64,000 nt of DNA, taken from the NCBI RefSeq assembly GCF_019399895.1, contig NC_091869.1, positions 9,052,001 through 9,116,000 of the forward strand, read 5' to 3'. Made by a program: the position numbers and the translations under genes. The stretch is from Cardiocondyla obscurior (Eukaryota > Arthropoda > Insecta > Hymenoptera > Formicidae). Positions within the stretch are counted from its first letter, which is position 1. The number at the start of each line of letters is the position of its first letter. The notes under the pieces are model-generated. The model made no database searches. It saw only the letters and a program-made list of their open reading frames with translations, and was not told where the DNA came from. Of the stretch, positions 60,157 to 64,000 are shown piece after piece.

Positions 60157-62540
60157 CGGATCCCCGAAGCGGTAAGCTTTGATATCGGGGGCCCCCCTAT
60201 AACGTATTAAGAACTCACCTGCCCGACCTCTTCGTGGTCGACAATGCCATATGCTTTCGTTTCGGCGAAAAAGAAGTTAGGGATCCCTTAAGGGAGCTGA
60301 GATATCGGAAAGATGCGTACGATCGAGCCAAGTGCCCAGCGCGTCTTGGCGGGAGCAAAGAAACGTTTGAAAAAAAAATAAAAGAAAAAAAAAATAAATG
60401 AGTTTGTATCACGTACCCCACCGTACGGTCGAATTTACGAACCACGGAAAAGACGCTGAAGAGATCGATTTTCTAGAAATAGCGTCGATTAGTTCTGCCA
60501 GAAAAATATATAGATCGGAATTTTTGACGTACAAATAATTTAGAGACGAATGGTATTCCGTCTCGACAAAACAATATAAAAGTTTCATCGACGTTTTAAA
60601 TTTTTCAGAAATTTTTAGAACGCTATCTCAAACTGGCGTAAGTAGTTTAATAATTAAAGAACTGTATGTATTATGATCAATTTAATTATATACCAAAATT
60701 AATTAAGCAATTGACCGCTTAACGTAGATATTTTTAGACAGGTTTGTGAAATAAACGGGAATTTATCGTAAAAGGCAATAATTAAATTATCAGGTTTTGC
60801 GGTAGGTACATTAATAAGCGATATGGGCGGTCTATCTGCCAAGAACTCGCTACCGGAATTTTTCAAAGTTGGGAAAATTTAGTCAGCGTCGTGTAAATTC
60901 CTCTATTAGACACACCACACGGGAGGTTTTCAGAATGTGCCAGTCATCCTTCAAATATCTTCGTAGGGATCCTCCCAAGAGGATCGTACTGTGACATTAT
61001 GATACGTAATGAATTCTTAGAGTAACAAAAACGTTTTTTTTTTATTTCCAATTAAATATATATCAAATTAGCATTCTTCAAGTTCATACGCTTATTAACT
61101 TAAAAGAAAAATATAATTTAGCAATAATTAAATAACTACTTGATTCGCCCAAATTTTCAAATTACACGTTATCACGTAATGTTTAATGTAAATTAACTCG
61201 CCGGAAGGCAACAGCTTCCCATCTTTTATCACTAACTCAAAGTCTTAAGGCCCGACTCGTTAATGCCCTGGTGACTTAAGACTTGAGAACGCGAGGGTGT
61301 CTCGCCTATTCTCTACCACCAAGACAAACGGTCGAGGGTGCATCGTCTGAGAGAGCAGAGGCACTTCCGGTCAGCTCACTTCCTACCGGTTGCGTAACTC
61401 ACTTCAGCCACGGGTCGGAAGTTATTTCAATGAAACGACTTTCAGGTTTAAATTTATCGTTTCTTGCTAGACCAATTATCTCGGTAGCCAAGGGAGCGAA
61501 GATAATTAATGAGTCACGGAAAAATCTATTCGAGGACAACATTCATTACCTGAAAATGATTACACTCGAGTCTGATTTTTTATTTCATACATTATAAAAG
61601 AAAAAAAAAATTTAAGTAAACGTATCTTAACCTGGAAAACGATAGCTACATCTTCTTACTAAATTTCAAATAAATAAATTCTTTTGGTGGTTTGTTCGAC
61701 TCGCTCGAGAAAGTCATGAGAGCGTCGGAAACGATGCTCCACTTCCGCGTCTCGCGGATCTTCCACAAGATGCTCGCGTGAGAAAGTCTCAATCTAATAA
61801 ATTCGTGAAGGAACGTCGCCCGCGTTCTCACAGGCCTTCGTGAATATCGAGGTGCGATTCCTACGGTTTCCGTGTGATCTGTCGACCGCAAATAGCGAAA
61901 CGGTATTGCGGCGATGCCGCCCTCCCTCCACCACCTTTGCGCGTCCCCGAGATCAGCCAGGAGACGGTCCTCGTTGTGGAACGGCTTATCGCTCGCGAAG
62001 ACGTATCGAATAAAATAGATTTTGTGTAAGAAGTGGCGAAATTACTGGGCGCCTCTCATCAAGACTTTGACCACAAACCGCAGTCCCGCGCGAAACGAAG
62101 CCGCACCTTGGTGCGTCCTACTCCCGTGGCTTAAAAGAGATACTTATTTTTTCATAAAAAAATAACCAAAAATACCGTCGCCGCAATAATAAGATACAAC
62201 CCTTTTTTCCACATTAATCATTTTGCTCGCTCTAAAGAAAAAAAAAATTATATCATTACAATTATCGCAACAATTGCTACCGTCTTCGTTTTTCGATAAA
62301 TACTACCTACAACCGCACGAAGCAGTTATTTGTGAATCTGCCAACGAATTGGCGATCAAGAGCGATTCATTGACGAATCTCTCGCATGTGAGCGTCGCCT
62401 ACCACGCGCGCGGATCGCCGTGGCTGTGAATGAAATCGCGCGTGGCATGTCCCGCGGTGGTGGGAGCCGACGAGCGTGCGTTGCGTAACGTGCGCGTGTG
62501 GGAACGCGGCCGTAAGGAGAAAACGCGTGCATCGCATCCA

Positions 62541-62560
62541 CGAGCGAGCGAGCGAGCGAG
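62541..62560. repeat. (CGAG)5 microsatellite
   Basis: Five perfect tetranucleotide units in a CpG-rich island. Confidence 0.85.
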
Positions 62561-63801
62561 GACGCCGACGGAACCGAGCGTAGGCGGAGTCGCTCGCAGC
62601 ATCATCGTCTTCGCTCGCACATGCGCCTTATTAAGGTGCCTCCCACAACGACTTGGTCGCTCGATTTACGGGGAATACGCGTTATCCAAGTCGCGGCGAT
62701 TATTATCGTTGCCCTTATCGCGCATCCTCATTAGAAAGCCGAATAATCTCTTTTTCTTTTTCTTTCTTTTTTTTTCTTTTTCTTGGCCGATAAACTGCAC
62801 TTCCGTCGATTCTTCCTTCTCTTGTCTTTTGTGTCGCGAATATTGCTCTTAACGGGACTCGTCGTTAAGGGCGAAAAATCGTGAGATTACAGATATAATC
62901 GCAGACAAAAGCGTTATCGTTAGTTTAAAACAACTCGTGCATGCTCGAACGTGCGCGTCTAAGACGGTAGCCTGCAAGTCCGATGTCTCTCTTCTTTTTT
63001 TTTTTTTTGGTCTTTTACTATTTTGATTTACAGTTTTACCTCAGTGGGGCAAATCACACGGTTTTCATCTCGAGTCTCGAATGAACTCGTTTGCATGATG
63101 CGGTCCACTTCGGCGATAAATTGATCGAGCGATGATACCGCAAATTGTAGAAATTATTAGACCATCGATGAAAAATCTACCTCAAAAACGTCATAAGAAA
63201 AATTGCAAGTTAGTTACATTCTCAATAGTAATCTAAAAATATTATATGTATTATTAAATATATTATATAATTAAAAAATTTTTTTTTAAGAGATTTGTAA
63301 AGTATAAACGCTTTTAAAATTCTAAGTCGCGTTTTGAAATATTTTTAAGCGGGTTAAAACAATTTCAGTGAAAATATTGAAATAGGATAATTATTTATCG
63401 CTGTTTCCAATATTTTTTTTTTTTTTTACCGAGTCAAAAATAAAGCGAATTCTATTCGATACATCAGGGGGAAAATTTTTCGCATAATATTTTGTTTTAT
63501 TTAAACGCTTTATAATTCAGAAGATTTTCAGATCTCCGAAGTGATGAGGAAATTATTGAGTAGCCTCGACTTATTCTAATATTTGTCAGCGTGGCACGTT
63601 AATAAATGATGAACACGTCGCCACGGGAATTATAAGCAAACGTATCGATCGGAGTGGCAGTGGTGGCGAAAAATAAAAGGGAGGGAAAGAAGAAGGGAAA
63701 GACGTCGGGGACCACCTAATGCCGCGATCGCAATGGGATAAATAATCGCGATGGGTGGGCGCTGGCGCCTTCCTGAGCGTGGCTTACGAGTTACGGACCG
63801 C

Positions 63802-63862
63802 GCACCTTATGACTCCCCATAGGGTGCCGTGCTCTCCGTCGTTGCGTACCCCATAAGGTGGC
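63802..63862. repeat. Three copies of a GCACCYTATGGGG-like element
   Basis: GCACCTTATG at 63802-63811 on the plus strand, and CCCCATAGGGTGC (63815-63827) and CCCCATAAGGTGGC (63849-63862), which read as the same element on the minus strand. Confidence 0.6.
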
Positions 63863-64000
63863 ACGGAGTTCCAGCCGCGTGTGAGAATCCATTCCACGCG
63901 ATTTCACAGGACTCACGGGGGGCCTCTCGCCACCGAAATTTGTCGTTTTTACCCTCCCCCCGACCGCCGCCTTTCCTCCATGTTCCACTTCTTCGTGTTT

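Larger units (their letters stand above)
39726..64000. other. Intron 4 of the Oaz-like gene, open at the right edge
   Basis: More than 24 kb without any C2H2 finger pattern in the listed long frames or in my reading. AT-rich DNA alternates with CpG-rich islands (41.1, 42.4-42.8, 46.1-46.8, 49.2-49.6, 52.8-53.1, 53.4-53.8, 55.0-55.2, 55.5-56.0 and 62.4-62.6 kb). Short ORFs in the islands are Arg/Ser/Ala-rich without domains. Probably enhancer DNA. Confidence 0.55.

Noticed and set aside
1..64000. Transposons, CRISPR arrays, tRNA or rRNA genes
   Set aside because: No transposase, integrase or reverse-transcriptase motif in any long frame, no regularly spaced repeats, and no cloverleaf or rRNA sequence that I could recognise by eye; a tRNAscan and RepeatMasker run would settle this.

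Overview
The window looks like nuclear DNA from an insect, most likely a hymenopteran such as an ant. The genes are broken by GT-AG introns, intergenic DNA is AT-rich with long A/T tracts, and CpG is abundant rather than depleted. Two short conserved eukaryotic genes (a YJU2B/CCDC130-type splicing factor and the Ragulator subunit LAMTOR4) are readable exon by exon. I see no transposon ORF, CRISPR array, rRNA or tRNA.

Layout. 1-227 is the serine-rich C-terminus of a plus-strand gene, followed by its 3' UTR and about 6 kb with no gene I can support. 6.74-13.6 kb holds a complete plus-strand gene for a secreted protein I do not recognise: a TATA/Inr promoter, a two-codon first coding exon that completes a signal peptide by splicing, then four more exons. 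The last of these can end at its own stop or splice to a strong terminal exon at 13.53 kb. 14.5-14.9 kb carries splice signals and a short ORF of a possible minus-strand gene. 15.45-16.63 kb is YJU2B (plus); LAMTOR4 (minus, 17.02-17.43 kb) converges on it.

From 19.4 kb to the end, the window is the 5' part of one very large plus-strand gene. Its first exon encodes the NuRD-recruiting N-terminus typical of ZNF521/ZNF423 (Drosophila Oaz), and tiny acidic exons follow at 27.03, 27.47 and 39.65 kb. The zinc-finger exons lie beyond the right edge. The rest is intron of about 7.6, 12.1 and more than 24 kb.

The most striking observation is in those introns. By eye I count ten perfect palindromes TCCCNNGGGA, the core of the EBF/Olf-1/Collier site, all between 20.98 and 60.16 kb and nine of them between 20.98 and 39.17 kb. 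There are none in the preceding 19.4 kb, and uniform base composition predicts fewer than one. Vertebrate ZNF423 was named OAZ because it associates with Olf-1/EBF, so an EBF-site array inside the insect homologue suggests an old regulatory loop between the two factors. GCACCC-type elements resembling the reported Roaz/ZNF423 site also occur in the last intron.
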